Origin: Klebsiella sp. WP3-W18-ESBL-02
GTDB lineage: Bacteria; Pseudomonadota; Gammaproteobacteria; Enterobacterales; Enterobacteriaceae
Length of the DNA: 64,000 nucleotides
Assembly: GCF_014168815.1 (NCBI RefSeq)
Contig: NZ_AP021972.1
Coordinates: forward strand, 1,860,001 to 1,924,000
Reading direction: 5' to 3'
Shown here: piece by piece, positions 1-9,337 of the stretch
How the letters are laid out: each line of letters begins with the position of its first letter
Position numbering within the stretch: position 1 is the stretch's first letter
The notes under the pieces: generated by a model
The model's database searches: none
Told to the model about the DNA's origin: nothing
Seen by the model: only the letters and a program-made list of their open reading frames with translations
Program-made: the position numbers and the translations under genes

Positions 1-2046
1 ATTGGCCTGCAGCGTAAACTGGTACTGGGTGCGGCTGACGGTGGTGTCGATGGTTAAATCCTGCGTCGGCTGTAAATACAGCTCGACCCCGGGAATGCGG
101 TCAACCGATTGCTGCAGGCGGCCGATGACCGTCTGAACGCGGTCATCGCGTTCGCTGAGCGGTTTGAGGTTAATTTGCAGACGTGCGCTGTTTAGCGCCG
201 GGTTGGTGCCGTCGACGCCCACAAAGGAGGTCAGACTTTCTACCGCCGGGTCTTTCAAAATGGCGTCAGCCACCGTTTGCTGACGTTGCGCCATGCTGGC
301 GAATGAAACCGACTGCGGCGCTTGTAGGGTCCCCTGGATAATGCCGTTATCCTGAATCGGGAAAAAGCCTTTGGGAATCGTTATCCACAGGATAACCGAC
401 AGCGCCAGCGTGCCCAGCGCTACGCTCAGCGTCAGCCATGGATGGTTGAGTACGCGCGCCAGCAGATGGCCGTAGACGGCAATCACCCGGTCAAAGAATC
501 GCTCGCTGGCGCGTGAGAACCGATTCTGTTTGCGCAGTGATTCGTGGCTCAGCATCCTTGCGCACATCATCGGCGTCAGGGTTAACGACACCACCGCGGA
601 TATCAGTATCGCCACCGCGAGAGTGACAGCAAATTCACGGAACAGACGACCGACAATATCGCCCATAAACAGCAGCGGGATCAGCACTGCGATCAGGGAG
701 AAGGTCAGTGAGATGATGGTAAAGCCAATCTCGCCCGCGCCTTTCAGCGCCGCGGCCATCGGTTTCTCGCCCTTTTCGATATAGCGTGAGATGTTCTCGA
801 TAACCACAATCGCATCATCGACCACGAAGCCGGTGGCGATAGTCAGCGCCATTAACGTCAGGTTGTTGATAGAGAAGTCGAGAAACACCATGACCGCAAA
901 CGTGCCGACCAGCGACAGCGGTACGGCGACCCCGGGAATGATCGTCGCCGGGACGTTACGCAGGAACAGATAAATAATCATGACCACCAGCGCAATCGCC
1001 AGCATCAGTTCGAACTGCGTGTCGGACACTGAAGCGCGAATGTTGGTGGTGCGGTCAGAGAGCACCTCAACGTTGACTGATTTCGGCAAACTTTCGGTCA
1101 GCTGCGGCAGCATCTGACGAATGCTGTCCGCGGTCGAGATGATATTCGCGCCCGGCTGACGTTGCACGTTCATCACGATGGCCTGTTTTTTATTGGCCCA
1201 CGCGCCAAGCCAGGTATTCTCTGCACCTTGCTCAATGGTCGCTACGTCGCCAAGGCGAATTGGCGCGCCGTTTTTATAGGCGACGATCAGCTGACGGTAT
1301 TCCTGCGCGGACTGCATCTGATCGTTTGCCGAAAGCGTTACCGCGCGCGCCGGGCCGTCGAGGCTGCCTTTTGCGGAGTTGACGTTGGCGCTGGTGATGG
1401 CGGTGCGAATATCTTCGCTGGTCAGCCCCAGTGCGGCAATGGCCTGAGCGTTGAGCTTCACGCGCACCGCCGGACGTTGGCCGCCCGCCAGCGTGACCAG
1501 CCCGACGCCGGAGACCTGGGAGATTTTCTGCGCTACGCGGGTTTCCACCATATCTTCCACTTCCGTCATCGGCGTGGCGGACGAGGTGACGGCGAGGGTC
1601 ATTATCGGCGGATCCGCCGGGTTGACCTTGCTGTAAACCGGTGGATTAGGCAGATCGCTCGGCAACAGGTTGGTGGCGGCGTTAATCGCCGCCTGCACTT
1701 CCTGCTCGGCGACGTCCAGCGGGAGCGTCAGCTGGAACTGAAGGGTGACGACCGATGCGCCGCCGGAGCTCTGCGACGACATCTGCTTGAGGCCGGACAT
1801 CTGGCCAAACTGACGCTCAAGCGGCGCGGTAATCGCCGACGTCACCACATCCGGGCTGGCGCCCGGATACAGGGTGACGACCTGAATGGTCGGATAGTCC
1901 ACTTCCGGCAGCGCGGAAACGGGCAGGAAACGGTAGCCGATGATCCCGGCCAGCAGGATCGCCACCATCAGCAGGGTGGTGGCGACCGGGCGCATAATAA
2001 ACAGGCGGGATGGGCCGCCAGTATTGCTCGGCGGTAATACTTGCAT
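1..2046 (-). CDS. mdtB: Multidrug efflux RND transporter subunit MdtB (partial, N-terminal part)
   Basis: Inner-membrane RND pump subunit; in E. coli MdtB pairs with MdtC, the adaptor MdtA and TolC to export bile salts, novobiocin and other compounds using the proton gradient. About 682 N-terminal codons are present; the family is near 1040 residues, so the C-terminal third lies beyond the left edge. The protein begins M-Q-V-L-P-P-S and runs into RLFIMRP and the first membrane helix. The TM4 proton-relay motif FVVDDAIVV is visible near residue 409. The ATG overlaps the mdtA stop by one base (TGATG), so the two genes are translationally coupled. The family and gene assignment are secure from the near-identical E. 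coli sequence as I remember it. Confidence 0.96.
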   Translation of the reverse strand, partial: MQVLPPSNTGGPSRLFIMRPVATTLLMVAILLAGIIGYRFLPVSALPEVDYPTIQVVTLYPGASPDVVTSAITAPLERQFGQMSGLKQMSSQSSGGASVVTLQFQLTLPLDVAEQEVQAAINAATNLLPSDLPNPPVYSKVNPADPPIMTLAVTSSATPMTEVEDMVETRVAQKISQVSGVGLVTLAGGQRPAVRVKLNAQAIAALGLTSEDIRTAITSANVNSAKGSLDGPARAVTLSANDQMQSAQEYRQLIVAYKNGAPIRLGDVATIEQGAENTWLGAWANKKQAIVMNVQRQPGANIISTADSIRQMLPQLTESLPKSVNVEVLSDRTTNIRASVSDTQFELMLAIALVVMIIYLFLRNVPATIIPGVAVPLSLVGTFAVMVFLDFSINNLTLMALTIATGFVVDDAIVVIENISRYIEKGEKPMAAALKGAGEIGFTIISLTFSLIAVLIPLLFMGDIVGRLFREFAVTLAVAILISAVVSLTLTPMMCARMLSHESLRKQNRFSRASERFFDRVIAVYGHLLARVLNHPWLTLSVALGTLALSVILWITIPKGFFPIQDNGIIQGTLQAPQSVSFASMAQRQQTVADAILKDPAVESLTSFVGVDGTNPALNSARLQINLKPLSERDDRVQTVIGRLQQSVDRIPGVELYLQPTQDLTIDTTVSRTQYQFTLQAN

Positions 2047-3305
2047 CAGCCACGCGCTCCTTTATGGCCCGCAGAGCGGCCCTCGGCGGCGGCCGGTTTC
2101 TCCGCATTGGCGGTAGCGGCATCGTGGGCGGTAACGACTTCCACTTTCGCACCTTCGGTTAAGCGGTCAATACCGTCGGTCACCACGCGATCGCCCGCGG
2201 AGAGCCCGGCGTCGACGACCACTTTCTGGCTATCCTGAATCCCCGGCGTCACGGTGTGTTTGCTGACCTTGTTGTCGCTGTTCAGCACCCAGACAAAGTG
2301 GCCATCGTTACCCATTTGCAGCGCAGCGGCAGGGATTACCACCGCATTTTGCTGGGTATCGACCAGCATACGGGCGTTAACAAACTGGTTCGGGAACAGG
2401 GCATCGTCCTGGTTGTTAAAACGCGCTTTCAGCTTGATGGTGCCGGTGGTGGCGTCAATCTGGTTGTCGAGGCTCAGCAGCGTGCCGTCGCTGAGTTTGC
2501 GTTTGTTGGTGCGATCCCACGCTTCCACCGCCAGCGTTTGCCCGGCTTTTTGTGCCGCCACGACGGTTGCGATATCATTTTCCGGCAGGGTGAAGACCAG
2601 ATCGATAGGGTGCGTTTGCGTCAGCACCACGATGCCGGTGGTGTCGCCGCTGGAGATCTGGTTGCCGATATCGACCTGTTTCAGACCTACGCGGCCGTCG
2701 ATCGGTGCGGTGATACGGCTCCAGTCAAGCTGCAGCTGCGCGCTGGCGACGGCGGCTTCGTCGGCCTTAATCGTACCTTCGGTTTCGCTGACCAGCGACT
2801 GCTGGGTATCCAGCTCCTGGCGCGAAACCAGGTTGGTTTTTGCCAGCTGCTGATAGCGGGCCAGATCGCGGCGCGCGTTGGCCAGCGTTGCTTTGTCTTT
2901 AGCCAACTGACCCTGCGCCTGAGCGAGCGCGACTTTAAACTGACTAGGATCGATTTCTGCCAGCAGATCGCCGGCTTTGACCTGCTGGCCTTCCTGGAAG
3001 TGAATGGCTTTGAGCTGCCCGTCGACGCGGCTACGCACGGTCACGGTGTTGGCGGCCGTAATGGTACCCAGCCCGCTGAGGTAGCGCGGAACGGCTTCGC
3101 TGGTGGCGGTTGCGGCCTGTACCGGCGCGAGTGCGCCGCCAAAACGCCCGCCGTGACGTCCACCACCGGCCGGGGCGGCCCCTGCCGGTTTCGCTGCGCC
3201 TGAAGTGTCGGAATTGCTGCTGAAATGCCAGATGCCTATCGCCCCAGCGGCCACTACCAGCACGGCCAGCGCTACTCGCCAGCGAATCTTATGACTGCCT
3301 TTCAT
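2046..3305 (-). CDS. mdtA: Multidrug efflux periplasmic adaptor MdtA
   Basis: Membrane fusion protein (HlyD/AcrA family) that links the MdtBC RND pump to TolC. It is 419 aa against about 415 in E. coli. A Lys/Arg-rich start is followed by one hydrophobic anchor (about residues 9-27) and a Gly/Pro-rich linker. Then come the lipoyl half-motif (VRSRVDGQL ... [12 protein letters not shown]), the alpha-hairpin (about 115-185), the second lipoyl half ([18 protein letters not shown]) and the beta-barrel. I chose the start M-K-G-S-H at 3305 because it aligns with the E. coli N-terminus; the frame stays open nine codons further upstream. First gene of the mdtAB(C) operon. A weak BaeR-like site lies about 64 bases upstream. 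Confidence 0.97.
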   Translation of the reverse strand: MKGSHKIRWRVALAVLVVAAGAIGIWHFSSNSDTSGAAKPAGAAPAGGGRHGGRFGGALAPVQAATATSEAVPRYLSGLGTITAANTVTVRSRVDGQLKAIHFQEGQQVKAGDLLAEIDPSQFKVALAQAQGQLAKDKATLANARRDLARYQQLAKTNLVSRQELDTQQSLVSETEGTIKADEAAVASAQLQLDWSRITAPIDGRVGLKQVDIGNQISSGDTTGIVVLTQTHPIDLVFTLPENDIATVVAAQKAGQTLAVEAWDRTNKRKLSDGTLLSLDNQIDATTGTIKLKARFNNQDDALFPNQFVNARMLVDTQQNAVVIPAAALQMGNDGHFVWVLNSDNKVSKHTVTPGIQDSQKVVVDAGLSAGDRVVTDGIDRLTEGAKVEVVTAHDAATANAEKPAAAEGRSAGHKGARG

Positions 3306-3368
3306 TGTTATACGTGTCTCGTCCTGAATCATTCCACGAAATGATACTAGTTTAGTAACGGAACGCTC

Positions 3369-3386
3369 AGAAAAAATGGAGGAAAT
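3369..3386 (-). promoter_or_regulatory. Possible BaeR-binding site upstream of mdtA
   Basis: On the minus strand, 12 of 18 positions agree with the BaeR box consensus as I remember it (TTTTTCTCCATDATTGGC), with the central TCCTCCATT core best kept. The position, 64 bases before the mdtA ATG, suits an activator site, and BaeSR is the known activator of mdtABC in E. coli. The 3' half of the box does not match, so this is a tentative call. Confidence 0.35.
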
Positions 3387-3461
3387 ATGAAAGACGGAAG
3401 GAATCGTCTGAATCGCGTCAGCTTTACGAGCCGCCTCGCAATCCCCAACGATGAAAAACCG

Positions 3462-3493
3462 CGCCGCCGCCGCACGTGCTACCGTCGGCGGCG
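3462..3493 (-). terminator. GC-rich hairpin, likely minus-strand terminator between sib and mdtA
   Basis: Perfect 8-bp arms CGCCGCCG (3462-3469) and CGGCGGCG (3486-3493) enclose a 16-base loop. Read on the minus strand the hairpin is followed by CGCGGTTTTT, so it would stop transcripts coming from the sib side before they enter mdtA. It could instead be a repeat remnant. Confidence 0.45.
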
Positions 3494-3518
3494 TTTAGCA
3501 GGGCGCTAAAACAGGAAA

Positions 3519-3544
3519 GCCCCTCCTGACGAAGGGGCCTTTTA
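3519..3544. terminator. Terminator hairpin of Sib RNA
   Basis: GCCCCT and AGGGGC arms around TCCTGACGA-type loop bases at 3519-3538. The minus-strand read continues into TTTCCTGTTTT, giving the 3' end of Sib; the plus-strand read continues into CTTTTAT, so it could also act on the other strand, just before ibs. Confidence 0.6.
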
Positions 3545-3557
3545 TAAGGAAAGGGTT

Positions 3558-3617
3558 ATGATGAGGTACTTCATCATACTGGTGATACTCTTAGTGATTA
3601 GCTTACCGGCTTACTAA
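3558..3617 (+). CDS. ibs: Ibs-family type I toxin, 19-residue membrane peptide
   Basis: A 19-codon frame encodes MMRYFIILVILLVISLPAY. This matches the E. coli Ibs toxins almost residue for residue (pattern MM-R/K-xxIILxxLLxIS-xxAY): two Met, one basic residue, then a single hydrophobic helix. Ibs peptides insert in the inner membrane and depolarise it when made in excess; the overlapping antisense Sib RNA blocks translation and triggers RNA decay. AGGG lies just ahead of the ATG. Standard gene callers would miss it because of its length. Confidence 0.88.
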   Translation: MMRYFIILVILLVISLPAY

Positions 3618-3660
3618 GACACCAGGGGGAGGAGAAATCCTCCCTTACCCTCATTCCTTT

Positions 3661-3689
3661 ACCATAGGTCGAAAAAACAACGAAGTCAA
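3661..3689 (-). promoter_or_regulatory. Promoter of Sib RNA
   Basis: On the minus strand TTGACT (3689-3684) and TATGGT (3666-3661) are separated by exactly 17 bases, a strong sigma70-type layout. Transcription would begin near 3653, at the conserved start of Sib. The -35 box lies only about 10 bases past the yegD stop codon. Confidence 0.65.
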
Positions 3690-3699
3690 CGGCGAACCA

Positions 3700-5067
3700 T
3701 CAGGCGAAGACCACCTGCGCCCAGCGTGCCAGACCGGCGGTTACCGAGCCAAAATCGTCGCCGCCGGCAATCGGAATGCCGGGCAGCTGTTGGGCCAGCG
3801 CTTTCTTAATCAGCGGCGAGCGGGCGCTGCCGCCGGTTAAGTAGATGACGTCCGGTTTTTCGCTGCTGTTTTCCAGCGCCAGCTGTACCTGCTCAAGAAT
3901 GCGGGTCAGCGGCTGGTTCAGCGCCGTTTCAAGACCGTCCTGGCTGATGGCGGTCGCCAGTTCATCGCTGATAAACGGCAGTGAGGTTGCGATGTGTTCG
4001 CTTTCGGACAATGCAATTTTGCTCTCTTCCGCGCTACGCACCAGACGGTAGCTTAACCGCTGCTGCCACACTTTATAGAGCAGCGCGACTTTATCGGCGT
4101 CGCGGGCGTCACGCGCCAGATCGCGCAGCAGGCGGCCGTTGGCGGCGCTGTAGAAGTCGGTTTGCGCCGGCACGTCGTTAATCGCGACCGCGTTCCACCA
4201 CGGCAGGATCGGCAGGGCGATGCCTTTTTCCGTTTCGCCGCCCATGCCGAGCAGCGGCATCAGGCTTTTGAACGCCAGCGCGATATCCAGATCGTTACCG
4301 CCAACGCGGCAGCCGCTGTGGCCGAGCAGGCTCTGCTCGCGGTCGTGACGGGCGCGCCACTGCGGCCCCATCAGCAGCACCGAGCAGTCGGTTGTCCCGC
4401 CGCCGATATCCACCACCAGCACCCGTTTTTCCTCGCTGAGGCTGGCTTCAAAATCCAGCCCGGCAGCTACTGGCTCATACTGGAAAACCACGTCGCGGAA
4501 ACCGGCGCGTTTCGCCGCACGCTGCAGAATACCTACCGCCTGCGCGTTGGCTTCATCGCCGCCCAGCCCCTGGAAGTTAATCGGGCGGCCAATCACCGCC
4601 TGCTCGATGGTATCCTGCAGCTGCGACTGCGCCTGCTGGCGAATATGCAGCATCATCGAACACACTAAATCTTCGAAAACGGCAACCTGCTGCGGCTTCA
4701 GGCCGCTGGCGCCGAGGAAGGATTTCGGTGACTTCACGAAGTACACCTCTTCCGGGTCATCGATATACTGTTTGAGCGATGCCAGGCCAAACTGCACGCT
4801 GTTGCTCAGGACGTCGATATCTTCATCGCGGTTGTAGTTCATCGCGCGGCGCAGCAGGGCCAGGGTTTCATCGCCCGTGGCCGGTACCTGATGATGGCGA
4901 TACAGCCATTCGCTGACCGCTTCGCGGGTCGGCGCTGACAGCATCGACGGCAGCAGGGTGCTGCCGTTCTCCATCATCAGCATGCGCGGCGCGCCGTCCT
5001 GCATCACGGCGATAGAGCAGTTCGCCGTCCCGTAGTCAAAACCAATAAACACGTCAATCATCCCCAT
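3700..5067 (-). CDS. yegD: Hsp70-like chaperone homolog YegD
   Basis: Hsp70/DnaK-related ATPase-fold protein of unknown physiological role, without the DnaK substrate-binding domain. Length is 455 codons against 450 in E. coli. The actin-like nucleotide-binding motifs are visible: phosphate-1 FIGFDYGTANCS at the N-terminus, phosphate-2 LVVDIGGGTTDCS mid-protein, and the adenosine motif YLTGGSARSP near the C-terminus. The start is uncertain. ATGs at 5067 and 5061 lack a good ribosome site; a GTG at 5052 has GGGG nine bases upstream and aligns with the E. coli start M-F-I-G-F. No operon partner; convergent with ibs. Confidence 0.95.
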   Translation of the reverse strand: MGMIDVFIGFDYGTANCSIAVMQDGAPRMLMMENGSTLLPSMLSAPTREAVSEWLYRHHQVPATGDETLALLRRAMNYNRDEDIDVLSNSVQFGLASLKQYIDDPEEVYFVKSPKSFLGASGLKPQQVAVFEDLVCSMMLHIRQQAQSQLQDTIEQAVIGRPINFQGLGGDEANAQAVGILQRAAKRAGFRDVVFQYEPVAAGLDFEASLSEEKRVLVVDIGGGTTDCSVLLMGPQWRARHDREQSLLGHSGCRVGGNDLDIALAFKSLMPLLGMGGETEKGIALPILPWWNAVAINDVPAQTDFYSAANGRLLRDLARDARDADKVALLYKVWQQRLSYRLVRSAEESKIALSESEHIATSLPFISDELATAISQDGLETALNQPLTRILEQVQLALENSSEKPDVIYLTGGSARSPLIKKALAQQLPGIPIAGGDDFGSVTAGLARWAQVVFA

Positions 5068-5200
5068 GCCAGTGAAGAAAGGGGGGCGACTTTAGCGGAA
5101 TGTGGGGATGGCGGCAACTGGAATATGAAAGCAAGGTTTTCGCGTTGATTAGCGGCTATGCTGTCACGCTACGCCCGTTGTCTTAAGATAAGGAGACTCG

Positions 5201-6043
5201 ATGTTTGAACTGCCCTGGCGAGCGCCGTACGACTGGCGCTGGATGTTTGGTTTTTTACAGGCGCGTGCCGTTGCGGGAATCGAGCATTTTCATGCGCACA
5301 GCTATACCCGTAGCTGGCGCTGCGGGCCACATTGTGGGCTTATCACCATGACGCCGGACGACGTGCAGCAACGGCTTCGGGTGACGCTGTCCGCCGGGCT
5401 GCTGCCGGTGGCGGACGAGGCCTTAGCAGGCGTCACGAGGCTGCTGGATTTGCACTGCGATCCGCAGCAGGTGCAGCGCGCGCTGGGGGCGCTGGCGGCA
5501 GGGAGGCCGGGGCTGCGCTTGCCCGGCGCATTTGATGCCTTCGAGCAGGGCGTGAGGGCGATTCTTGGCCAACTGGTGAGCGTGAAAATGGCCGCGCGGC
5601 TGGCGGCAAAAGTGGTGGCGCTGTACGGCGAACCGCTGGCGCAGACGGACGGCTTTGCTTTATTTCCTACACCGGAGCGGCTGGCGGCGGGTGACCCACT
5701 GGCGCTGAAGGCGCTGGGAATGCCGCTCAAGCGCGCTGAAGCGCTAATCCATTTTGCCCGCGCGGCGGCCAGCGGCGAACTGCCGCTGACCCTGCCGGAT
5801 GATGTCGAGCAGGCGCTTCGTGCGCTCCAGCAGTACCCGGGAATCGGCCGCTGGACTGCAAACTACTTTGCGCTGCGCGGTTGGCAGGCGCAGGATATTT
5901 TCCTGCCGGACGATTATCTGATTAAACAGCGCTTTCCCGGTATGACGCCCGCGCAGATTCGCCGCTACGCCGAGCGCTGGCAGCCGTGGCGCTCCTACGC
6001 GTTATTGCATATCTGGTATGCAGACGGCTGGTCGCCGACCTGA
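5201..6043 (+). CDS. alkA: DNA-3-methyladenine glycosylase II AlkA
   Basis: Base-excision repair enzyme that removes 3-methyladenine and other alkylated bases; part of the Ada response in E. coli. 280 aa against 282. It has the N-terminal AlkA_N beta domain, then the helix-hairpin-helix LQQYPGIGRWTANYFALRGW (about 207-226). The catalytic Asp238 lies in FLPDDYLIKQ, the same number as in E. coli. AAGGAG lies before the ATG at 5201. Its last 49 bases overlap the 3' end of the convergent yegE gene, which is unusual. No Ada box was identified upstream. Confidence 0.97.
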   Translation: MFELPWRAPYDWRWMFGFLQARAVAGIEHFHAHSYTRSWRCGPHCGLITMTPDDVQQRLRVTLSAGLLPVADEALAGVTRLLDLHCDPQQVQRALGALAAGRPGLRLPGAFDAFEQGVRAILGQLVSVKMAARLAAKVVALYGEPLAQTDGFALFPTPERLAAGDPLALKALGMPLKRAEALIHFARAAASGELPLTLPDDVEQALRALQQYPGIGRWTANYFALRGWQAQDIFLPDDYLIKQRFPGMTPAQIRRYAERWQPWRSYALLHIWYADGWSPT

Positions 6044-8271
6044 CGCGGCGGGCTGTACACCGTCACGATGCCGCGGCCGTTATGCTTCGAGGCATAGCAG
6101 GCGGAATCGGCCTGCACAAGCACGTCGGCCAACTGAGCGTTGTGCTCATGGATCAACGTCAGTCCGGCACTGGCGCCGATGCGGTGCCGACGGCCGGCCC
6201 AGGTAAACTCGTAATGTTTGATGGCTTCAACAATGCGCTCGGTTGCATTCAGCGCCTGCTCGGTAGAGCAGTGGCGCAAAATAAAGCCGAACTCATCGCC
6301 GCCGAGGCGTGCCAGAATATCGCTCGGCCGCAGCTGTGAGCGCATCAGCCCGGCGATTTCATGCAGCAGGGCATCACCGGCGGCGTGGCCAGCGCTGTCG
6401 TTGACCGCCTTGAAGAAGTCGAGATCCAGCATGATCAACGCGTGCGATTGGTGGCCGCCCGGTAGCGCCGTCAGCAGCGCTTTAAGCTGGCTTTCGAAGC
6501 TTGAACGGTTGGGCAGGCCGGTCAGCGCATCGTGACTGGCGTTATAGCTCAGCTGACGCAGCAGGCGGCGTGACTCGGTTACGTCCTGGATAACCAGCAC
6601 AAAACCAATATGCTCGCCTTCCTGGGTGCTGAGCGGCGTCATGCTGTGGTGAATATCGAAGCTGCCTCCGTAGCGGTTATGCAGCACTTTATTCAGTTCG
6701 ATATCGCTATCGAGGTTTTCGTCGCTGTACAGATTTTCCAGCGACGGCCCCTTATCGCCAAAGGTAATATTCAGCACCTCGCGCAGCGATTTTCCCTGGG
6801 CTTCCGCCTGCGACCAGCCGCTGATTTTCTCGGCGACCGGGTTCATAAAGGTGATGTTCTGCTGGCTGTCGGTACTGATCACTGCTTCACGAATGGAATC
6901 CAGCGTAATGTGCAGTCGCTCTTTTTCCTGGAACAGCGCTTCGTTGTTGTGGGTAATCTCTGCCATCAGGCGCTTGTTGGCCTCGCGGCTTTTTTTCAAG
7001 TCGTTGATGTCTTCAATCTGCTGGATAAAGTACAGCGGCGTACCGTCGTTGTTGCGTACCAGCGAGACCGCCAGCAGCGCCCAGACCGCTTCACCCTGAC
7101 GCGTGCGGTAGCGTTTTTCCAGCGAATAGCTCTCAATTTCACCGCGCACCAGACGGTCTAACTGTACCAGGTCCTGCGGTAAATCTTCCGGCCAGGTGAC
7201 CTGCTGGAAGGTCATGTGATGCAGCTCGTCCGGGGTGTAACCCAGAAAGACGCCCAGCGCTTTATTCACCTGTAGCCACTGACCATAGGCGTCGACCACC
7301 GCCATACCGACCGCCGAGTATTCCATCGCGTTGCGAAAACGGGTTTCGCTTTCCGTAATACGGCGTCGCTCGCTGTACACCGCGTACATGGCGATACTCA
7401 TCACGCCGGTAGGCAGCAGCACCATCAGGAACGGCAGCCCCAGCATATTGCTTAACCGGTAGCTGTTAAGTGTGTTTACGATGATCTCCTGCACCAACGG
7501 GTGCTGCGCAGAGAGCGTCAATACCGTCATAATGGTCAGCAGAAAAATCAGGAAGGCTTCAATGCGCGGTAGCCGCACTGCGCTCCACATCATCAGCACC
7601 ATAATGAAGGTGAACGGCCAGGGCATGTACAGCATGGCAATCACGCTTAGTGCCAGCGTGAGGATGGCGGTCAGTAGGGTTGATGCCAGCAGCGTGCGGT
7701 TGCGATAGCGCTGGAAATAATCCGGGCGGATCAGTAGCCCCAGCGGCACCAGCGCCAGCGCACCGGCGGCGTCCGACAGCATCCACACTACCAGGGTCTG
7801 GAAAGCGTTGTCGCCGGGCGTCCAACTGGCGACCAGGATGCCGCCCAGGAACGGGGGAATCAGCGCCGCGGCAATCGCCATTTGCGTCCAGTCGGCTAAA
7901 TTTTTCAGCGGATTATCATCCACCAGCCAGCGGCGCAGCAGTAGCGCACCCACCAGCGCCTCCATCAGATTTGCCAGCGGATAAAACAGCCCGACCTGTG
8001 CAGGGCCATCAACGGCGGTAGCGGCGATGATCCCCAGTACGCCAGCGATGCCAATACAGGGCCACAGCGTGCTGTTAAAACGGTAGAACGCCGCCGTCAT
8101 GATGGCCGTTGGGAACCAGACCGGCGAGAGCTCGTTGGGTACGCGCATTAACGACAGTGAAAACAGGGTGAATAAAAACGTCACGACAGTCAGACCAAAC
8201 AGTATCTGCAACGTGCGTTGCCGCGAGGCGGGGAGGAGAGGGATAAAGCTGGTTTCTTTCTTCATTACCAC
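5995..8271 (-). CDS. yegE: Membrane diguanylate cyclase, shortened YegE (MASE1-PAS-PAS-GGDEF, no EAL)
   Basis: Makes cyclic di-GMP. An N-terminal MASE1 sensor of about 8-9 membrane helices (about 20-300) is followed by PAS domains (about 310-425 and 450-570) and a GGDEF domain. The active-site GGDEF is at 657-661, with the inhibitory RxxD site RPSD five residues before it (648-651). E. coli YegE is about 1105 residues with three PAS domains and a degenerate EAL domain. Here the middle PAS is missing: the text jumps from DLKKSREANKRLMAEI directly to NEALFQEKERLHITLDSI. The protein ends about 97 residues after GGDEF with no EAL. The frame is intact, so this looks like a real short allele, not a pseudogene. 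A GTG at 8271 has GGA five bases upstream; an ATG at 8265 is the alternative. Confidence 0.9.
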   Translation of the reverse strand: MVMKKETSFIPLLPASRQRTLQILFGLTVVTFLFTLFSLSLMRVPNELSPVWFPTAIMTAAFYRFNSTLWPCIGIAGVLGIIAATAVDGPAQVGLFYPLANLMEALVGALLLRRWLVDDNPLKNLADWTQMAIAAALIPPFLGGILVASWTPGDNAFQTLVVWMLSDAAGALALVPLGLLIRPDYFQRYRNRTLLASTLLTAILTLALSVIAMLYMPWPFTFIMVLMMWSAVRLPRIEAFLIFLLTIMTVLTLSAQHPLVQEIIVNTLNSYRLSNMLGLPFLMVLLPTGVMSIAMYAVYSERRRITESETRFRNAMEYSAVGMAVVDAYGQWLQVNKALGVFLGYTPDELHHMTFQQVTWPEDLPQDLVQLDRLVRGEIESYSLEKRYRTRQGEAVWALLAVSLVRNNDGTPLYFIQQIEDINDLKKSREANKRLMAEITHNNEALFQEKERLHITLDSIREAVISTDSQQNITFMNPVAEKISGWSQAEAQGKSLREVLNITFGDKGPSLENLYSDENLDSDIELNKVLHNRYGGSFDIHHSMTPLSTQEGEHIGFVLVIQDVTESRRLLRQLSYNASHDALTGLPNRSSFESQLKALLTALPGGHQSHALIMLDLDFFKAVNDSAGHAAGDALLHEIAGLMRSQLRPSDILARLGGDEFGFILRHCSTEQALNATERIVEAIKHYEFTWAGRRHRIGASAGLTLIHEHNAQLADVLVQADSACYASKHNGRGIVTVYSPPRQVGDQPSAYQICNNA

Positions 8272-8618
8272 TGTTTTCCGGAGGCAACCGCTCTCCGGCC
8301 ATGCCGAGATGAGTGCCGATTATGCAACAACTTTAGCGCTATTTATCAGATCTGTGACACTAATTGACAATAATCGTCAATTAGTTACATCCGTAATATT
8401 AATTTCATCAATGTCTTGCGCAGCAGAAACCGACGCGCGGACGTTTCATCTTTTGTCATCACCGATCGATGCATTCGACTGGTATCGTTGCGACGAAATC
8501 CCTATAATTGCCGCGTTTGGCGCTGATACACGTGTCTATTCAGATCGTTTCCTCTTGAATAATATTGTCTATTCGTGCCGTCCTTCCTATCATCCAGGTT
8601 AATCGGGTCGCAAAATTT
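8272..8618. promoter_or_regulatory. Divergent intergenic region yegE/udk with promoter elements
   Basis: Holds no supported gene. A perfect TATAAT at 8503-8508 on the plus strand is the likely udk -10 box, but no good -35 box stands 16-18 bases before it. A TTGACA at 8364-8369 lies inside the inverted repeat AATTGAC-7-GTCAATT (8362-8382), which could be an operator or part of a yegE/udk promoter. Confidence 0.45.
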
Positions 8619-9260
8619 ATGACTGATAAGTCTCATCAGTGCGTCATTGTAGGCATTGCCGGCGCATCGGCTTCAGGTAAAAGTCTTATTGCTAGTACGC
8701 TGTATCGCGAACTGCGCGAGCAGGTGGGCGATGAGCACATTGGTGTCATTCCTGAAGACAGCTATTACAAAGACCAAAGTCATCTGTCCATGGAAGAGCG
8801 GGTTAAAACCAACTACGACCACCCGAACGCGATGGACCACAGCCTGCTGTTTCAGCATCTGCAAACGCTGAAACGCGGCAACCCTATTGAACTGCCGGTT
8901 TACAGCTACGTTGACCACACCCGCACGCAGGAAACGATCCACATCGAACCGAAAAAAGTGATCATCCTTGAGGGGATCCTGCTGCTGACCGACGCGCGTC
9001 TGCGCGAAGAGATGAACTTCTCCATTTTCGTTGATACGCCGCTGGATATCTGCCTGATGCGCCGCATCAAGCGCGATGTTAACGAGCGTGGTCGCTCGAT
9101 GGACTCGGTGATGGCGCAATATCAGAAAACGGTACGCCCGATGTTCCTGCAGTTTATCGAACCGTCGAAGCAGTATGCCGATATCATCGTTCCGCGCGGC
9201 GGCAAAAACCGTATTGCTATCGACATTCTGAAAGCGAAAATTAGCCAGTTTTTTGAATAA
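8619..9260 (+). CDS. udk: Uridine kinase Udk
   Basis: Phosphorylates uridine and cytidine with ATP/GTP in pyrimidine salvage (cytoplasm). 213 aa, the same length as E. coli Udk and nearly identical to it. Walker A GASASGKS occupies residues 15-22; the substrate region [10 protein letters not shown] and the lid [15 protein letters not shown] follow. I chose ATG 8619 (M-T-D-K-S-H-Q) because it matches the E. coli N-terminus; the frame is open 18 codons further up. Followed 77 bases later by dcd. Confidence 0.98.
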   Translation: MTDKSHQCVIVGIAGASASGKSLIASTLYRELREQVGDEHIGVIPEDSYYKDQSHLSMEERVKTNYDHPNAMDHSLLFQHLQTLKRGNPIELPVYSYVDHTRTQETIHIEPKKVIILEGILLLTDARLREEMNFSIFVDTPLDICLMRRIKRDVNERGRSMDSVMAQYQKTVRPMFLQFIEPSKQYADIIVPRGGKNRIAIDILKAKISQFFE

Positions 9261-9337
9261 CTCACACGAATTGTGTAACGTGCAATAAGGGCCCTTAACC
9301 GTGATGGAAGAGGGCAGTCGTACAAAAGGAGAGTGAT

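Larger units (their letters stand above)
3510..3653 (-). ncRNA. sib: Sib antitoxin RNA (antisense to ibs)
   Basis: Antisense RNA of the Ibs/Sib type I toxin-antitoxin family. On the minus strand the predicted 5' part contains GGGTAAGGGAGGATTTCTCC, the characteristic start of E. coli Sib RNAs. The RNA covers the whole ibs reading frame in antisense and ends at a hairpin at 3519-3539. The predicted length of about 144 nt agrees with the usual 140 nt. A good sigma70-type promoter lies just upstream (3661-3689). In E. coli sibA and sibB also sit next to mdtA, so the position is conserved. The exact ends are inferred. Confidence 0.85.

Noticed and set aside
1162..2037. Long plus-strand open frame (about 290 codons) opposite mdtB
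   Set aside because: It lies wholly antisense to a clear RND transporter gene; composition is Arg/His-rich, as expected for a shadow frame in GC-rich DNA.
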